Shown here in pieces: positions 1-10,069 of a stretch of 64,000 nt of DNA. Each line of letters opens with the position of its first letter. The first letter of the stretch is position 1. The translations under genes and the position numbers were made by a program. Below the pieces are notes generated by a model, which saw nothing but the letters and a program-made list of their open reading frames with translations, was not told where the DNA came from and did not search any database. This DNA is from CAVRXZ01 sp963773035 (lineage in GTDB: Bacteria; Acidobacteriota; Vicinamibacteria; Vicinamibacterales; CAVVIG01), in assembly GCA_963773035.1 (NCBI GenBank), contig CAVYZX010000008.1:144232-208231 (forward strand), given 5' to 3'.

Positions 1-900
1 CCGATCTGGGCCGGAATTTCATCACAGAGCCTCTACATCGGATTCGACCCGGACCTCAGGGAGATCCATGAGGACAAAGTAGCCGGCTTCCACCGCTCGG
101 TCATCTTGAACGAGGCCGTCACTGCCGAGCGGCAGTCGGCCGAGGTCAGCTTCTATCTGACTCGCTCTCCGTTCTGCTCCACCACGCTCGATCCAAATCC
201 GAAAGCGACTGGTCCGTGGCTCGAGCGGGATCTGTTCGATGTCGAAGGGCGGGCGACCGTCCGCGCGACGACGATCGATTCCGTTATGGCGCGACTGAAG
301 ATGTCGCGCATCGACTGGATCAAGCTCGACACACAGGGAACCGACCTCCGAATCATCAATAGCATTGCGCCAGACGTGCTCACCCGTGTAATGGCGATCG
401 ACACCGAGCCCGGCTTGATTCCTATTTATCAGGGCGAAGACATGTTCGTGGACGTCCACCGGGAGCTGACAGAGAAGGGATTCTGGCTATCCGATATGCA
501 CGCGGGGGGATTCCTGCGAATGCGTCGCACGACGCTGGATGTCCTCAGGCGAGCGAATCCTGTCATGAGCGACGCCTACATCCGAGGCGCGGTCAGAACG
601 AGCCCCGCATACATCGAGGCAAGGTATCTCCGCACGATCGAGTGGCTGGCCGACAACAAGATGTCGGAGCAGGAGTACTCGCTTCTCTGGATCTTCGCGC
701 TCATGGATCTTCAGTTCGGTTTCGCACTCGACCTGAGCGTCGAGTACGAGCGGATATTCGGAGCGACTGCGGCGGCACGGAAGCTGACTGACGCAACGTG
801 GGCGTTCGTGAGTCGCTCTCGTCGTCGTCGTGCACTGAAGCATGCTGCCGCTCCAGTGGCAGCGGGTGTCAAGTCCGTTCTCGGCAGGCTCGTAGGCTGA
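1..900 (+). CDS. FkbM-family methyltransferase, 5' end cut by window
   Basis: The frame is open from base 1, so the gene starts before the window. The visible part holds the FkbM block WIKLDTQGTDL, which corresponds to the usual KIDVEGxE motif of this SAM-dependent O-methyltransferase family, followed by DTEPGLIPIYQGED. The SAM-binding motif I (DxGANxG) must lie upstream and is not visible. A long C-terminal tail ends in an Arg-rich stretch (SRSRRRRALKHA) and an alanine-rich end, longer than in minimal FkbM enzymes. FkbM proteins usually methylate sugar hydroxyls in glycan or antibiotic pathways; the adjoining methyltransferase and nucleotide-sugar dehydratase suggest a surface-glycan locus. 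Substrate unknown. Confidence 0.75.
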   Translation, partial: PIWAGISSQSLYIGFDPDLREIHEDKVAGFHRSVILNEAVTAERQSAEVSFYLTRSPFCSTTLDPNPKATGPWLERDLFDVEGRATVRATTIDSVMARLKMSRIDWIKLDTQGTDLRIINSIAPDVLTRVMAIDTEPGLIPIYQGEDMFVDVHRELTEKGFWLSDMHAGGFLRMRRTTLDVLRRANPVMSDAYIRGAVRTSPAYIEARYLRTIEWLADNKMSEQEYSLLWIFALMDLQFGFALDLSVEYERIFGATAAARKLTDATWAFVSRSRRRRALKHAAAPVAAGVKSVLGRLVG

Positions 901-906
901 ATCGGG

Positions 907-1745
907 ATGGGAGCCGCCCTCCTGAATCTCGGGTGCGGCGCGGAGGTCCATCCTGCCTTCGTGAACGTCGATCTCATCGAAGCGCCTGGCGTCGTGAAGC
1001 ACGATCTTCGGCAGGGTATCCCGTACGACGACAAGACCTACGACCTCGTTTACCACTCGACAATGTTGAGTCATCTGCGGCCGGCAGATGCACTTACACT
1101 GACACGGGACTGCTACCGGGTCCTGAAGCCCGGCGGTATTCTGCGGATTGTCACCGAGGATCTGGAGCAGATGTGCCGACTCTACCTCCAGAAACTCGAT
1201 GCGGCATTCGCCGGGAGACTCTCAGAGCGCTTACGACTACGAGTGGATGATCCTCGAACTCTACGATCAAGCTACACGGGAACAGCCAGGTGGCGGTGGC
1301 ATGGCCGAGTACCTCACGCAGGATCCGTTGCCGAACGAGGCGTTCGTGCTTTCCAGGGTCGGGGCAGCAGGGAAGGCAAATGATAGCCGGAGTTCGAGCC
1401 TGGCAGCGCCGAAACCAGGCCGGGCGCCCCACGGAAGTCCCAATACTCTCTCGCCTTAAGACAGGCGTTCGACGTTCGCTCTTGACGGCGCTCTTCGGGC
1501 CCGATGCACCGCAGGCATTCGATGTCGGTAAGTTCAGGGTATCGTCCGGTCAAGTGAGCTATCGCATGTACGATCGCTTCTCGCTCCGACAACTGTTCTC
1601 GACAGTCGGGTTCACGGATATCTCGCTGAGGACGGCGCGCGAGAGCGGATACCCCGGCTGGAACGATGTGAACCTCGATCTCACTACCGACGGAACCGCC
1701 GCTAGACCGCACACGATCATCATGGAAGGCCGCCGAGCCCTGTGA
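907..1745 (+). CDS. SAM-dependent methyltransferase (glycan locus), two frameshifts
   Basis: It begins 7 bases after the previous stop with ATGGGAGCCGCC. Residues LLNLGCGAEVHPAFVNVDL form motif I of a class I methyltransferase, and YDLVYHSTMLSHLRP with YRVLKPGGILRIV forms the usual post-motif strands. The protein continues in three successive frames: frame 1 to about 1215, frame 2 (YDYEWMILELYDQA, EYLTQDPLPNEAFVLSR) to about 1375, and frame 3 (YRMYDRFSLRQLFSTVGF, SGYPGWNDVNLD) to the stop. Each step is a +1 shift. The joined product of about 275 residues matches family length, so isolated indels (error or recent decay) are more likely than two genes. Small methyltransferases of this type are common in O-antigen clusters, often called Methyltransf_11-like. 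Confidence 0.7.
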
Positions 1746-1779
1746 CGGGGAACTGCTATCAGCGGAGCAACGCTTGGTG

Positions 1780-3267
1780 ATGATCAGTCGGAGATTAGAC
1801 GTCCTGCTAATTGGGGCTGGGACCGTCACTTTTCTTGCGCTTTCCTCCTACCTTCTCAAGCACGGCTTGAATCTGAACGGCGACGTCATCTCGCTGCTCT
1901 TCAGCCTGCCGGCCGCGCTAGCTGCCGTCACAGCGCTGCTCTTTTCATGCGTGCTATTGCCGCGGGCCGGAAAGCTTCTGCTGATCGCGCTCATGGTCGT
2001 CATGACTGCGGGCGTCTACGCGGCGGATTTCTTTCTTGCGTCTGCACCACTCGCCTGGTCAAGCAGTCCAGCATGGGGTTTCGACCGCAGTTCCGCGCGC
2101 GCGAGGAAGGAGATTGCCGCTTTAGCAGGTTCGCTTGACGTCCAGATCGATCCACGAGACCGCAGCGACTATCTGCGAGCCTACGAGAGCCGCGGTGTCG
2201 ACGCCGTTCCTGCTCTCATGCTCGCTGAGATCCTGACGAGCGACCCAACCCTGCGAGCCTGGCACTCCAACGGCAGCGGCGAGATGCTCCCGCTCGGCGG
2301 AGTCTCGGAAACCGTGACCGTTCTCTGCAACGAGACAGGCCAGTTCGTCACTTACACCAGCGATGAACACGGCTTCCGCAACCCTTCGGGCGTCTGGACG
2401 TCGACGCGCGTCGACCTTGCAGCGCTGGGTCAATCGCTGGTTCAGGGCTACTGCGTGCCGAATGGGGCGGGTTTTGTCGATCTGCTGCGGCCCTACTATC
2501 CCGCGACACTGAATCTCGGTATATCGGGTCAGAGTTCGCTGCTGCAACTAGCTGCCATCAAAGAATATTTGCAGCACGTTCGACCCAAGAACGTGTTGTG
2601 GTTCTATAGCGAGGGCATCGATCTCGGAGACCTGGGCGACGAGTCGGCTCAACCGCTGCTGGTACGCTACCTTGAGCCTGCATTCAGTCAAAACCTGATC
2701 AAGCGGCAGCCGCAAATCGATTCGGCAGTGCGACAGTTCCAGAAGGCTCAGGTCGAACATTCTTCGCGACCCGAATCGAGTCGGGACATCTACCCGCTCA
2801 CTCAGCGATCGCTGGATGCGGTCAAGTTGTGGCACCTGAGGGACAAGGTCGATCTGATGTTCGGCAGCAATGGAATCGACACTCGCACCTGGTCAAAGCT
2901 GGACTTCTTCCGCGAGACGCTGGCGCAGGCGCGCTTGGTTACGAGCCGTTGGGGTGGCACGCTGTATTTCGTCTATCTTCCCCACTGGACGCGGTATAGA
3001 AATGGCGCGAGAGTTCCAGAGCGCGAGCATGCCGCCGTCCTGAAGATCGTCAATACGTTACAGATTCCTGTCATCGACATCGAACCGGCCTTCACTTCGC
3101 AGGAAGATCCTCTCTCGCTCTTCCCATTTCGTCGTTTCGCCCACTACAACGAGGCGGGCAATCAAATCGTCGCCACCACCGTGCTTAAGGCGTTGTCTCG
3201 TGGAAGCGGAGATGATCGCGATCATGGCGAACCGTCGCCAGCCGCCACGTCTTCGAAGCCTCGGTGA
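1780..3267 (+). CDS. membrane-anchored SGNH/GDSL hydrolase-like protein
   Basis: About 495 residues. TTG, GTG and ATG codons lie in a row at 1774-1782; the ATG at 1780 is preferred. Three hydrophobic helices occupy roughly residues 8-95, followed by a large soluble domain. That domain shows a degenerate SGNH block I, LGQSLVQGYCVP, in which GDS has become GQS; a block II-like LNLGISGQSSL; and near the C-terminus a block V-like stretch FPFRRFAHYNEAGNQIVA that carries the expected catalytic histidine. The catalytic serine is present (GQS), but the usual Asp before it is replaced. Proteins of this layout occur beside glycan export genes and often act as O-acetyl transferases or esterases on polysaccharide. 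The role here is inferred from context; activity is uncertain because block I is altered. Confidence 0.6.
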   Translation: MISRRLDVLLIGAGTVTFLALSSYLLKHGLNLNGDVISLLFSLPAALAAVTALLFSCVLLPRAGKLLLIALMVVMTAGVYAADFFLASAPLAWSSSPAWGFDRSSARARKEIAALAGSLDVQIDPRDRSDYLRAYESRGVDAVPALMLAEILTSDPTLRAWHSNGSGEMLPLGGVSETVTVLCNETGQFVTYTSDEHGFRNPSGVWTSTRVDLAALGQSLVQGYCVPNGAGFVDLLRPYYPATLNLGISGQSSLLQLAAIKEYLQHVRPKNVLWFYSEGIDLGDLGDESAQPLLVRYLEPAFSQNLIKRQPQIDSAVRQFQKAQVEHSSRPESSRDIYPLTQRSLDAVKLWHLRDKVDLMFGSNGIDTRTWSKLDFFRETLAQARLVTSRWGGTLYFVYLPHWTRYRNGARVPEREHAAVLKIVNTLQIPVIDIEPAFTSQEDPLSLFPFRRFAHYNEAGNQIVATTVLKALSRGSGDDRDHGEPSPAATSSKPR

Positions 3268-3646
3268 GTAATAGAGTGTTCGAGTGACGTCAATGCGAAC
3301 TCGGCCATAACCCCTTCGCCACGCCTCAGCCAGTAATCTCCCCAAAACCCCTCGCCTGAGAAAGTCTGCCATCCAGAAGAATTCCGTCTCCAGCCTGAAA
3401 ATCGACACTCCCGGACCCAGCTGCTCAGCTTAGTTTGAAATCGAGTTCCCTCGGTAGAGGCGGCCTTTTGTTCCAGGGCGGGAAGACAAAATTCAGAGCA
3501 CTTCTCTTACCGGAAGCGAATCGTCCTGATTTGGCGCCGAATCTATTGGGTCGCCCAAGGTGGCGGTCTTTCAAGACACTGCACAGCTTTTGCACAGAAA
3601 CCTGTTGAACTGTCGCGATCAACCTAATGCTGCTGTGCTTCGCCAA
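3268..3646. other. intergenic region with no recognised element
   Basis: 379 bases between the SGNH-like gene and the preferred start of the dehydratase gene. I see no convincing gene, tRNA, hairpin terminator or repeat. The dehydratase frame stays open back to 3560, so part of it could be coding if an upstream start is used, but those residues (MAVFQDTAQLLHRN...) do not resemble the family. It probably holds the promoter of the downstream gene; no clear -35/-10 pair stands out. Confidence 0.4.
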
Positions 3647-5803
3647 ATGAATCGCATAATGATGGAACCGTCCCTAAGTCGTGGAGTCGCGGAACCTACC
3701 GCTCGGATGAGCTCGAGCGAATCCCTTTCGCGAAAGTTACCGCATGTCAGGCTTCTGGCCCTGGCCGAGAGGCTCTCGTTGCGCGTCGACACGGGTGCTT
3801 ACCGTCGGCTTCATCATCTCTTGATCAATGCGTGCATCGTCGCGCTCGCGCTATGGGCTGCGTACATGCTGCGATTCGACGGCGATCTTCCGCTGGCCTA
3901 CCAGCACCAGCTTGTCGCGTTTCTTCCGTTTGCCGTCTCGCTCTACCTCGCTTTCAACTACCTGTCCGGAGTGGACACCCTGGTGTGGCGTTACATCTCA
4001 ATGAGGGACGCCGTCGCCATCGCAGACTCGGTCGTCCCTGCGGCGCTGGTCTTTCTCGCATATCGACTGCTTGATCGCAGCCCCTTGCCCATTCCGCTTG
4101 GGGTTCTGGTCATCCATCCTCTTGTGACCTATTTGGGTTTCATCGGGGTTCGGGTTCTGCGTCGCACGCTCCACCGAAGAACAGCTCAGCGGACGACCGA
4201 CGAGAGAGCCACGGCGCACAAGCGGCTGCTGCTCGTCGGTGCTGGCGAGGCCGGCTTGAGCCTTCTGCACGAGCTCTGCGCCGCGAACTTCAAGGTCGTC
4301 GGGTTTCTTGACGACGACGACCGCCTGCAGGGCCGAAGCATCGGCGGCTGGCGGGTTCTCGGAACCACGCACGAGTTGGACTCGATCGTCAAACAGTATG
4401 CGGTCGACGAAGTCGTGCTCTGCATGCCGAGCGCGCCGAAGCTGACGCGCCAGAAAATCGCGGCCCGCTGTGCAACGCTGCCGGTCAAGGTGTCCTCGGT
4501 GCCAGCGCTCTGGGAAATCATGTCGGGGCAGACGACCATAGGCAGCTTGAGATCGGTCAATTCCGTGAGTATGGAAGACCTGCTCGGGCGGGACACCATC
4601 AGCTACCCGAAGGATCTCGAGGATCTCAGCCGGACCTACCGCGGTCGCCGAATCCTCGTCACCGGTGCCGGTGGCTCGATTGGCTCGGAGCTCGTTCGCC
4701 AGCTCAGACAGTTCAAGCCGTCGCACCTCATTCTTCTCGACAAGGACGAAAACAACCTGTACGAGATGGCTTGCGAAATCCGCGAGGACTTCGCCAATGT
4801 CACGGAAGTCGTTGCAGATATCCGCGATCTGGATCGAATGAAGAGGCTCTTCGAACACCATCGACCTGAGGTTGTGTTTCACGCGGCGGCCTACAAGCAA
4901 GTGCCGCTCATGGAGCACTATCCGGCGGAAGCCATCTTGAACAACGTCATCGGCACGAGGAACTTGGCGCAGCTATCGGATCAGTCGGGTGTGAAGAGCT
5001 TTGTCTTGATCTCGACTGATAAGGCTGTGAATCCGACCAGCACGATGGGAGCTTCGAAGCGCGTCGCGGAAGTGCTGCTCCAGGGGCTTGTCGCAAATGG
5101 CTCGAAAACCCGGTTCTGCTGCGTGCGCTTTGGGAACGTGCTCGGCAGCCGCGCGAGCGTCGTTCCGGTGTTCCAGCGTCAGATCCGCCAAGGCCGCAAC
5201 ATAACGGTGACCCATCCCGAAGTCCGGCGTTACTTCATGACGATTCCGGAAGCCGTGCAGCTCGTCATTCAGGCGGGATCTCTCGGCAACCGAGGCGAGA
5301 TTTTCCTGCTCGATATGGGCGATCCGGTGAAGATTGTCGACCTCGCCCGAAACCTGATCGAGCTTTCGGGGCTGGTGCCCGGCAAAGATGTCGGCATCCA
5401 GTTCACCGGTCTCCGCCCGGGCGAGAAGCTGGACGAAGAGCTGTTGATTTCGGGCGAGCAAGGGGTTCGAAGCACCAAATACTCCAAGATTTTTGTCGTC
5501 GAAGCCCTTCAGCGTGAGTGGTCGGAGTTCGAGTCCGCAGTCCGAGAGCTGGAAAGCGCTGCTCACGACATCGACGTGGCGGCCATTCGCAAATCCCTGC
5601 TGTCGTTGAACATCGGCTATCAGATCCGTTCCGATAGCACAACTCAAGAAGCTGATTCTGAACTGATTGAGCCGAGAGAAGACGAACAGGACCTCAGGAA
5701 GGCTGCCCGCGTCAGGTTCCCGGCAAATCTCAGTCCCTCCGCACCGCGTCGGACCACTTCGACGCCGGCCGTGCCCGTCGGTGAACGGCGAGTCGTGCTG
5801 TGA
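3647..5803 (+). CDS. UDP-sugar 4,6-dehydratase, membrane type (PglF/WbpM/CapD-like)
   Basis: About 718 residues from ATG 3647 (alternatives 3659 and 3662). An N-terminal region with about four membrane helices (residues ~50-175) is followed by a first Rossmann-like domain with VGAGEAG (~198) and DDDDRLQGRSIGG, then a second extended SDR domain with VTGAGGSIGSELVRQL (~340), HAAAYKQVPLMEHYP, STDKAVNPTSTMGASKR and VRFGNVLGSRASVVPVF. This is the architecture of PglF/WbpM-type enzymes, which convert UDP-GlcNAc-type sugars to 4-keto-6-deoxy intermediates on the cytoplasmic face of the inner membrane, supplying modified sugars for O-antigen, capsule or glycoprotein glycans. The frame is intact. Substrate specificity cannot be read from sequence. 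It anchors the glycan interpretation of the left end of the window. Confidence 0.92.
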   Translation: MNRIMMEPSLSRGVAEPTARMSSSESLSRKLPHVRLLALAERLSLRVDTGAYRRLHHLLINACIVALALWAAYMLRFDGDLPLAYQHQLVAFLPFAVSLYLAFNYLSGVDTLVWRYISMRDAVAIADSVVPAALVFLAYRLLDRSPLPIPLGVLVIHPLVTYLGFIGVRVLRRTLHRRTAQRTTDERATAHKRLLLVGAGEAGLSLLHELCAANFKVVGFLDDDDRLQGRSIGGWRVLGTTHELDSIVKQYAVDEVVLCMPSAPKLTRQKIAARCATLPVKVSSVPALWEIMSGQTTIGSLRSVNSVSMEDLLGRDTISYPKDLEDLSRTYRGRRILVTGAGGSIGSELVRQLRQFKPSHLILLDKDENNLYEMACEIREDFANVTEVVADIRDLDRMKRLFEHHRPEVVFHAAAYKQVPLMEHYPAEAILNNVIGTRNLAQLSDQSGVKSFVLISTDKAVNPTSTMGASKRVAEVLLQGLVANGSKTRFCCVRFGNVLGSRASVVPVFQRQIRQGRNITVTHPEVRRYFMTIPEAVQLVIQAGSLGNRGEIFLLDMGDPVKIVDLARNLIELSGLVPGKDVGIQFTGLRPGEKLDEELLISGEQGVRSTKYSKIFVVEALQREWSEFESAVRELESAAHDIDVAAIRKSLLSLNIGYQIRSDSTTQEADSELIEPREDEQDLRKAARVRFPANLSPSAPRRTTSTPAVPVGERRVVL

Positions 5804-6006
5804 CACGACGGTAATCGTCGCGCTCGTCTGACACGTCTATCCGAAAGCGATAACTTTTCGACCGGCTTCGTTCGGGCCTTGCGCTCGAACGACAGGAGTC
5901 GATTCCATCCGTGCAGGCGGCTTTCCGGACTTCGGTATGGGGATATACTGCGGGTTACTCGACTCGTTAACCGCTCGGTGTTTGCAGCCGTGCGAGAGGA
6001 AATGAC

Positions 6007-7014
6007 ATGACGAGACGCATTCGCAACGCAGCAAGAGTCGGTGCGATTGGCGTGGCAATCGCCATCCTAACAGTCGCCGCAGCGGCTCAGCAGTCGGCAA
6101 AGGCAACCTCGTCAGCTGCGTCAAGCGTGAAGAACGGCGAAGGTTGGACGCCGCGGCGAACGGCATGGGGAGATCCTGATCTCCAGGGAACCTACACGAA
6201 TAAGGATGAGAGTGGCATTCCCTTCGAACGTTCGAATCAGTTCGAAGGAAAGGCGCTTGCTGATGTGGACGATGTCGAGCTGGCGGAGTTGATTCGGGAG
6301 CGTCAGAAGCAGATCTCCGAACGTGCGCCGCTCGCGGGTGGAGAGACTGGCGCTGGCCCCGTTCATTGGTATGAAAACTACGACGCCAGGAACAGCCGTG
6401 CTTGGCTGGTTGTCGATCCTCCGGATGGAAGAATCCCGCCGCAGACGGCCGAAGCCACTCGGCGCGCGGCGGCTCTCGCCGCGGCGCGGGGTGCGCGGGG
6501 GCCCGCCGACGCCCCCGAAGACCGTAGTCTGTACGATCGCTGCATTACCCGCGGGCTACCGGGCTCGATGATGCCGGCCATCTACGGCAACTCCTATCAG
6601 ATCGTGCAGGCTCCGGGATATGTCGCCATTCGATACGAAATGGTGCACGAGACCCGGCTGATTCCTCTCGACGGCCGCCCGCATGCCGGCTCGAATATCC
6701 GTTTCTATATGGGAGATGCGCGCGGGCATTGGGAAGGGAAGACCCTGGTGGTCGAGACGACCAACTTTACGGACAGGACCAACTACCGCGGCGCAAGCAA
6801 GCAGCTACGGATGGTCGAGCGCTTCACGCCAGTCACGCCAACTCTCGTGGAGTGGTCGGTGACGTTCAACGACGACCATACATGGGCGCGGCCGTGGACT
6901 TTCGCGATGAACCTGACGAAGGACGACACGCAACAGGTGTTCGAGTACGCGTGTCACGAAGGCAACTACGGACTGAGCAACATCCTCAGCGCCGCACGAG
7001 CAGAGGAGAAGTAA
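6007..7014 (+). CDS. secreted protein of unnamed Acidobacteriota-type family (paralogue 1)
   Basis: 335 residues, ATG preceded by GAGAGGAA. It has a signal peptide (positively charged MTRRIRNAAR, hydrophobic core to about residue 28, AAA-Q cleavage region). The mature part contains WGDPDLQGTYTN near the start, LYDRCITRGLPGSMMPAIYG, IRYEMVHETRLIPLDGRPH, GDARGHWEGKTLVVETTNF and the ending EYACHEGNYGLSNILSAA. The same blocks appear in the protein at 19292-20404, so the family is duplicated here, and a decayed third 3' end lies at 16868. Acidobacteriota commonly encode many copies of such proteins; I know of no function. The paired cysteines (DRCITRG and YACHEGN) could form a disulfide. The next gene begins 19 bases downstream. 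Confidence 0.85.
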   Translation: MTRRIRNAARVGAIGVAIAILTVAAAAQQSAKATSSAASSVKNGEGWTPRRTAWGDPDLQGTYTNKDESGIPFERSNQFEGKALADVDDVELAELIRERQKQISERAPLAGGETGAGPVHWYENYDARNSRAWLVVDPPDGRIPPQTAEATRRAAALAAARGARGPADAPEDRSLYDRCITRGLPGSMMPAIYGNSYQIVQAPGYVAIRYEMVHETRLIPLDGRPHAGSNIRFYMGDARGHWEGKTLVVETTNFTDRTNYRGASKQLRMVERFTPVTPTLVEWSVTFNDDHTWARPWTFAMNLTKDDTQQVFEYACHEGNYGLSNILSAARAEEK

Positions 7015-7033
7015 GAGGAGCTGCGATTAAACA

Positions 7034-8935
7034 ATGTGCGGAATCGCCGGATGGTTGGGATCTGTAGTTGACGGTGAAGTCGCTGCCGGCCGCATGGTTC
7101 AGGCTCTGCGCCACCGGGGTCCCGATGCGCATGGAATTAAATCGTGGCCTGAGGCAACGCTCGTCCACACACGCCTCAGTATCATCGACTTATCGCCGGC
7201 TGGAGCGCAGCCGATGGCAAACGAAGACGGAACCGTCTGGACTGTCTTCAATGGCGAAATCTACAACCACAGAGAGCTTCGTCACGATCTCGAAGCGCGC
7301 GGTCACGTGTTCAAAGGGCACTCGGACACGGAGGTACTGCCTCATCTTTATGAAGAAGACGGTCTCGAGTTCGTGAGCAAATTGCGCGGTATGTTTGCTC
7401 TCGCCATCTATGATACTCGAAGTCGAACCTTGATTCTCGCTCGTGATCGTTTCGGTATAAAACCTCTTTTCTATGCGCCAGGGAAGGAACGGCTTGCGTT
7501 TGCCAGCGAAATCAGAGCACTCCTTGAATTGCCCGGTATTGATACCAGACCCGACAGGCAGGCAATTTATGATTTTGCTGCTCTCTTCTTCATCCCTGCG
7601 CCCGAGACGTTCTACACGAGGCATTCGCGCCCTTCAGCCAGGTGAGATGCTAGAAGCCCGGCTGGATGCTGATAGGGTATCGTGGACAACGCGAACCTAC
7701 CACCGATTGGTCAATTACTCCCGATCCCGCGCTAACCTTAGACCAGGCCACGGATCGGGCTGACGCGTTGTTGACGAATGCTGTCCGCCGCCAAATGGAA
7801 AGTGATGTTCCGCTTGGTACTCTACTGAGCGGTGGGATCGATTCCTCCCTCGTCAGTGCTGCAGCGCAAGAAGCTCTAAACGGCGGACTACGAACTTTCA
7901 ATGTGCGCTTCTCCGACAATGGGTATGACGAAACATGGGCGGCTGTAGAAGCAGCAAAGCACATCGGGAGTTGTCACGAAACGTTGGAAATCGAAGACAA
8001 CCAAGGAACCTGGGAACATGTTACGGATCTTCTTCTTCATTGCGGCCAGCCCTTTGCCGACACATCACTCTTCGCTGTCAATGCCGTGTGCCAACTGATG
8101 CGCCAGCACGTAACCGTCGCGCTGTCCGGGGATGGCGGTGACGAAGCATTCGGAGGTTATGATCTTTACTGGCAGATCGCCAGAATCGCCCGCTGGCAAG
8201 TATTGCCCGGATCGGTTTGGCGCCAAGGCTCTCTGATTGTTGAAACCTTTAGCTGGGTTAGGGATTGTTCGCGAACATCTGCCGCAACGGGCCAGGGAAA
8301 TTGCTGGTGCGGACGACACAGCTATAATTCAAGATCTATTTTGTTGGGTGCGCGACGAAGAACACAAAGCGCTTTGTCGGAGTGAAGATATTCTCCCTGT
8401 CCGCAGGCTCTTCGAGCCGCAATGGAAGTACTGTCTGCCCCGACCGTCTTCCCGATTGGAACGGCTTTCTTTGCACACGACGGAAGTCAATACTCGATTG
8501 GTGTTACCGAACGATTTTCTGTTCAAGGTTGACACAGCCAGCATGAAGGAAAGTTTAGAGGTCCGAGTGCCGATGTTGGACGAGGAGCTTTTCGCTTTCG
8601 GTTTGTCCCTCCCTCACCGCCTTAAAGTAAACGGGCGAACATGCAAAAGGGTGTTACGTGCGATTGCCCAGCGCAAGTTACCTTCCAAAGTGGCTAACAA
8701 ACCTAAGATGGGGTTCGGGATCCCGGTAGATGCTTGGGTGAATGCGGATTTTAAAGCGCGCTTGAGAGATGTGCTGCTCGGCCCCTCTAGTAAGTTACCC
8801 GAATTCTTCCGTTCGGAAGCCTACCGCCCCGTTGTAGAAGCCTTTTGTGATGATCACCCGTCTCCTGGTATATCCCGACAAGGACTTTACCAAAGGGCCA
8901 TCATGCTTCTGTCTGTCCAATTGGCATCGGGCTGA
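7034..8935 (+). CDS. asparagine synthase, glutamine-hydrolysing (AsnB-like), three frameshifts
   Basis: The N-terminal MCGIAGWLG places the nucleophile Cys2 directly after Met1, as in active class II glutamine amidotransferases. RHRGPDAHG, FNGEIYNHRELR and SDTEVLPHLYEE follow. The synthetase domain has the PP-loop LLSGGIDSSLVSAAAQ, SGDGGDEAFGGYDLYW, and a C-terminal KPKMGFGIPVDAW region. The protein is spread over frames 2, 3, 1 and 2 with shifts near 7615, 7690 and 8235; joined, it gives about 630 residues, the normal AsnB length. All catalytic motifs are intact, so indel errors are plausible. AsnB homologues in glycan loci typically amidate uronic-acid or amino-acid substituents rather than make free asparagine. 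Base composition is visibly lower in GC than the flanking genes. Confidence 0.85.
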
Positions 8936-8969
8936 CGCGTTGCCAACGACGTCTGTCCGTCGGTCTAAA

Positions 8970-10043
8970 ATGAAACGTCCTTCTCTTCGTATTCTTGCTG
9001 TGACCAACATGTACCCGTCGGCTGATGCTCCTGCCTCGGGAACGTTTATAGAACAGCAGATTGAAGGTTTAAGACAAACCGGCTTGAATGTGGACGTGAT
9101 GGTCGTGGATCGGCGGGGACGAGGAATGAGCTGTTATCTAGGCCTGGATCGAAAAGTCCAAGCGCGGATTGGGAGCTGTCAGCCCGATCTTGTTCATGTT
9201 ATGTACGGCGGAGTTATGGCGGACATGGTGACGCGTGCCGCCGGTGACGTTCCTACAGTCGTCTCGTTCTGTGGGTCGGATCTCCTCGGGGAACGTTTGT
9301 CAGGCCCCGTTAGGAAGTTTGTATCCAGATATGGGGTGATGGCCTCACACAAAGCAGCCAGACGGGCAACCGGGATTATCGTCAAATCTGAAAATTTACG
9401 AGACGCGCTACCGAACTATGTGGACCGCTCCAAGGTCAGAATAATTCCGAACGGCATCGACCTCGAGCGATTCAGACCCCTGAGCCAAGAGACATGCCGT
9501 GCCCGGTTGGGCTGGAATGCCACTCACTTTCACGTCCTTTTCCCAACAAACAGCGGTGATCCAGTCAAACGACCGGATTTGGCTCGAGCTGCCATAGATA
9601 GAGTCATCCGATCGGGAATTCCCACAGAATTGCACGACCTTTGCGGTGTTGCCCACGATGAGGTTCCCGTCTGGTTGAATGCATGTGACTCGTTACTGCT
9701 CACGTCCTTGCATGAAGGGTCTCCGAACATAGTTAAAGAAGCTCTGGCCTGTGATGTACCCATTGTTTCCGTGGATGTCGGTGACGTGCGTGAGCGCATC
9801 CAGGGAATTGACGGGTGTTACATTGCCTTAGCCGAATCTGGCGACCTAGCGACGAAGCTTTCTTTAGTCCACAATAGCTCGCGCCGAATCTCGGCTCGCG
9901 CCAAGATGCACGCGCTATCCTTAGAGAGGATCGCGCGACGCCTTGAGCAACTCTACGAAGAAATTCTCTTGTCCAGAAAGCAGGTCCCGGGCGGTAAGCA
10001 TGGTCGGAGCTGGGCTCCCTGCGTTGGAGGCGTAAGTCGTTAA
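8970..10043 (+). CDS. glycosyltransferase family 4 (GT-B fold)
   Basis: The open frame begins at 8847, but the upstream part overlaps the end of asnB in another frame and is not family-like, so ATG 8970 (MKRPSLRILAVTNMYPS) is chosen. About 357 residues. Typical GT4 features: N-terminal SGTFIEQQIEGLRQTG acceptor-domain loop, DLVHVMYGGVMA, the linker IIPNGIDLERFRP, and the donor-binding LLTSLHEGSPNIVKEALAC that carries the E(x7)E pattern of retaining glycosyltransferases. The gene is intact and follows asnB by 34 bases, so they are probably co-transcribed. Donor and acceptor sugars are unknown. Composition is low in GC like asnB, suggesting joint acquisition. Confidence 0.88.
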   Translation: MKRPSLRILAVTNMYPSADAPASGTFIEQQIEGLRQTGLNVDVMVVDRRGRGMSCYLGLDRKVQARIGSCQPDLVHVMYGGVMADMVTRAAGDVPTVVSFCGSDLLGERLSGPVRKFVSRYGVMASHKAARRATGIIVKSENLRDALPNYVDRSKVRIIPNGIDLERFRPLSQETCRARLGWNATHFHVLFPTNSGDPVKRPDLARAAIDRVIRSGIPTELHDLCGVAHDEVPVWLNACDSLLLTSLHEGSPNIVKEALACDVPIVSVDVGDVRERIQGIDGCYIALAESGDLATKLSLVHNSSRRISARAKMHALSLERIARRLEQLYEEILLSRKQVPGGKHGRSWAPCVGGVSR

Positions 10044-10069
10044 CGCCTCTTCCGTCAGGAATGGCAGGT

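Noticed and set aside
3058..3408. 116-residue minus-strand frame with a protein-like start (EFFWMADFLRRGVLGRLL)
   Set aside because: Overlaps the end of the SGNH-like gene, has no ribosome site or homologous pattern, and its second half is the complement of the plus-strand gene.
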